From Altererythrobacter sp. (GTDB lineage: Bacteria; Pseudomonadota; Alphaproteobacteria; Sphingomonadales; Sphingomonadaceae): 64,000 bases of DNA. Position 1 is the first letter of the stretch; every line of letters starts with the position of its first letter. The position numbers and the translations under genes are program-made. The stretch covers positions 62,001 through 126,000 of the forward strand of contig JAEULJ010000009.1 in the NCBI GenBank assembly GCA_016793865.1. Direction: 5' to 3'. The notes under the pieces were generated by a model. The model was given only the letters and a program-made list of their open reading frames with translations, was not told the origin of the DNA and searched no databases. This document shows positions 62,578 to 64,000 of the stretch, piece by piece.

Positions 62578-62634
62578 GGAAGAGGGGCCATTTTCGGCGG
62601 CCCGTGCCCCTCTTCCTCCCAAGCAAGGCTTGGG
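62578..62634. repeat. Two perfect hairpins in the rpoB-rpoC spacer
   Basis: An 11-bp perfect inverted repeat, GGAAGAGGGGC (62578-62588) and GCCCCTCTTCC (62606-62616), encloses a 17-base loop. It is followed at once by CCCAAGC-AAG-GCTTGGG (62618-62634), a 7-bp perfect stem with a three-base loop. No T-tract follows either. They occupy half of the 110-bp spacer and could adjust rpoC expression or mRNA stability. Confidence 0.7.
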
Positions 62635-62666
62635 CCCCTCCCTCGCAGCGAAGGCGCGGGGGCTGA

Positions 62667-64000
<1,334 letters not shown>

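Overview
The window looks like chromosomal DNA of a GC-rich alphaproteobacterium of the order Sphingomonadales, most likely an Erythrobacteraceae-type organism. The grounds are protein style (M28 lipoprotein, NDUFA12, DUF2155, DUF192, PHA_gran_rgn and HWE kinases), the Oar-like TonB-dependent receptor with no SusD partner, and the tRNA-Trp/secE/nusG/rplKA neighbourhood. I see no insertion sequence, prophage, CRISPR array or rRNA operon. The DNA is almost fully coding; only two stretches over 300 bp (3539-3966 and 57927-58380) lack a gene.

Layout. 1-9.4 kb: housekeeping genes (partial M28 peptidase, glnE, bcp, secreted M23 peptidase, acyl-CoA ligase, msrA, a secreted methyltransferase, aguB, folK and tRNA-Lys, with the folK frame ending inside the tRNA). 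9.4-15.2 kb: queuosine-precursor transporter, nucleoside transporter, 2OG-Fe(II) oxygenase, TonB-like protein and a GDP-mannose pair (manC-manA). 15.2-18.3 kb: a light-sensing operon of heme oxygenase (bphO) and a bacteriophytochrome HWE kinase with a fused receiver domain (bphP). 18.4-22 kb: telA/XpaC-like/PHA_gran_rgn operon and a second HWE kinase. 22-26.7 kb: fatty acyl-AMP ligase, recX, DUF192, NDUFA12, DUF2155 and aat, the last two overlapping tail to tail. 26.8-31.6 kb: tRNA-Trp, a GT87-like membrane protein, secE, nusG, an antisense two-motif retropepsin, rplK and rplA.

31.6-58 kb lies between rplA and rpoB, where the textbook cluster would have only rplJ-rplL. It holds a DUF2339 membrane protein, mmsA, a carbohydrate locus (LacI regulator, EEP phosphodiesterase, GH144-type glucanase, TonB-dependent receptor, GH3 glucosidase), a tripartite RND efflux system, queH and the methylcitrate operon acnD-prpF-prpC-prpB. 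rpoB and the start of rpoC close the window.

How the genes work together. The carbohydrate locus is the most coherent accessory system. A receptor would import an oligo- or polyglucan across the outer membrane. A GH144-type enzyme would cut it and a GH3 lipoprotein would release glucose. A LacI regulator probably controls the divergent receptor/GH3 promoter through a TGTAACCGGTTTCA-type palindrome. I infer a beta-1,2-glucan substrate, and the EEP enzyme may strip phosphodiester decorations. mmsA makes propionyl-CoA, which the methylcitrate operon would consume. bphO makes the biliverdin that bphP needs.
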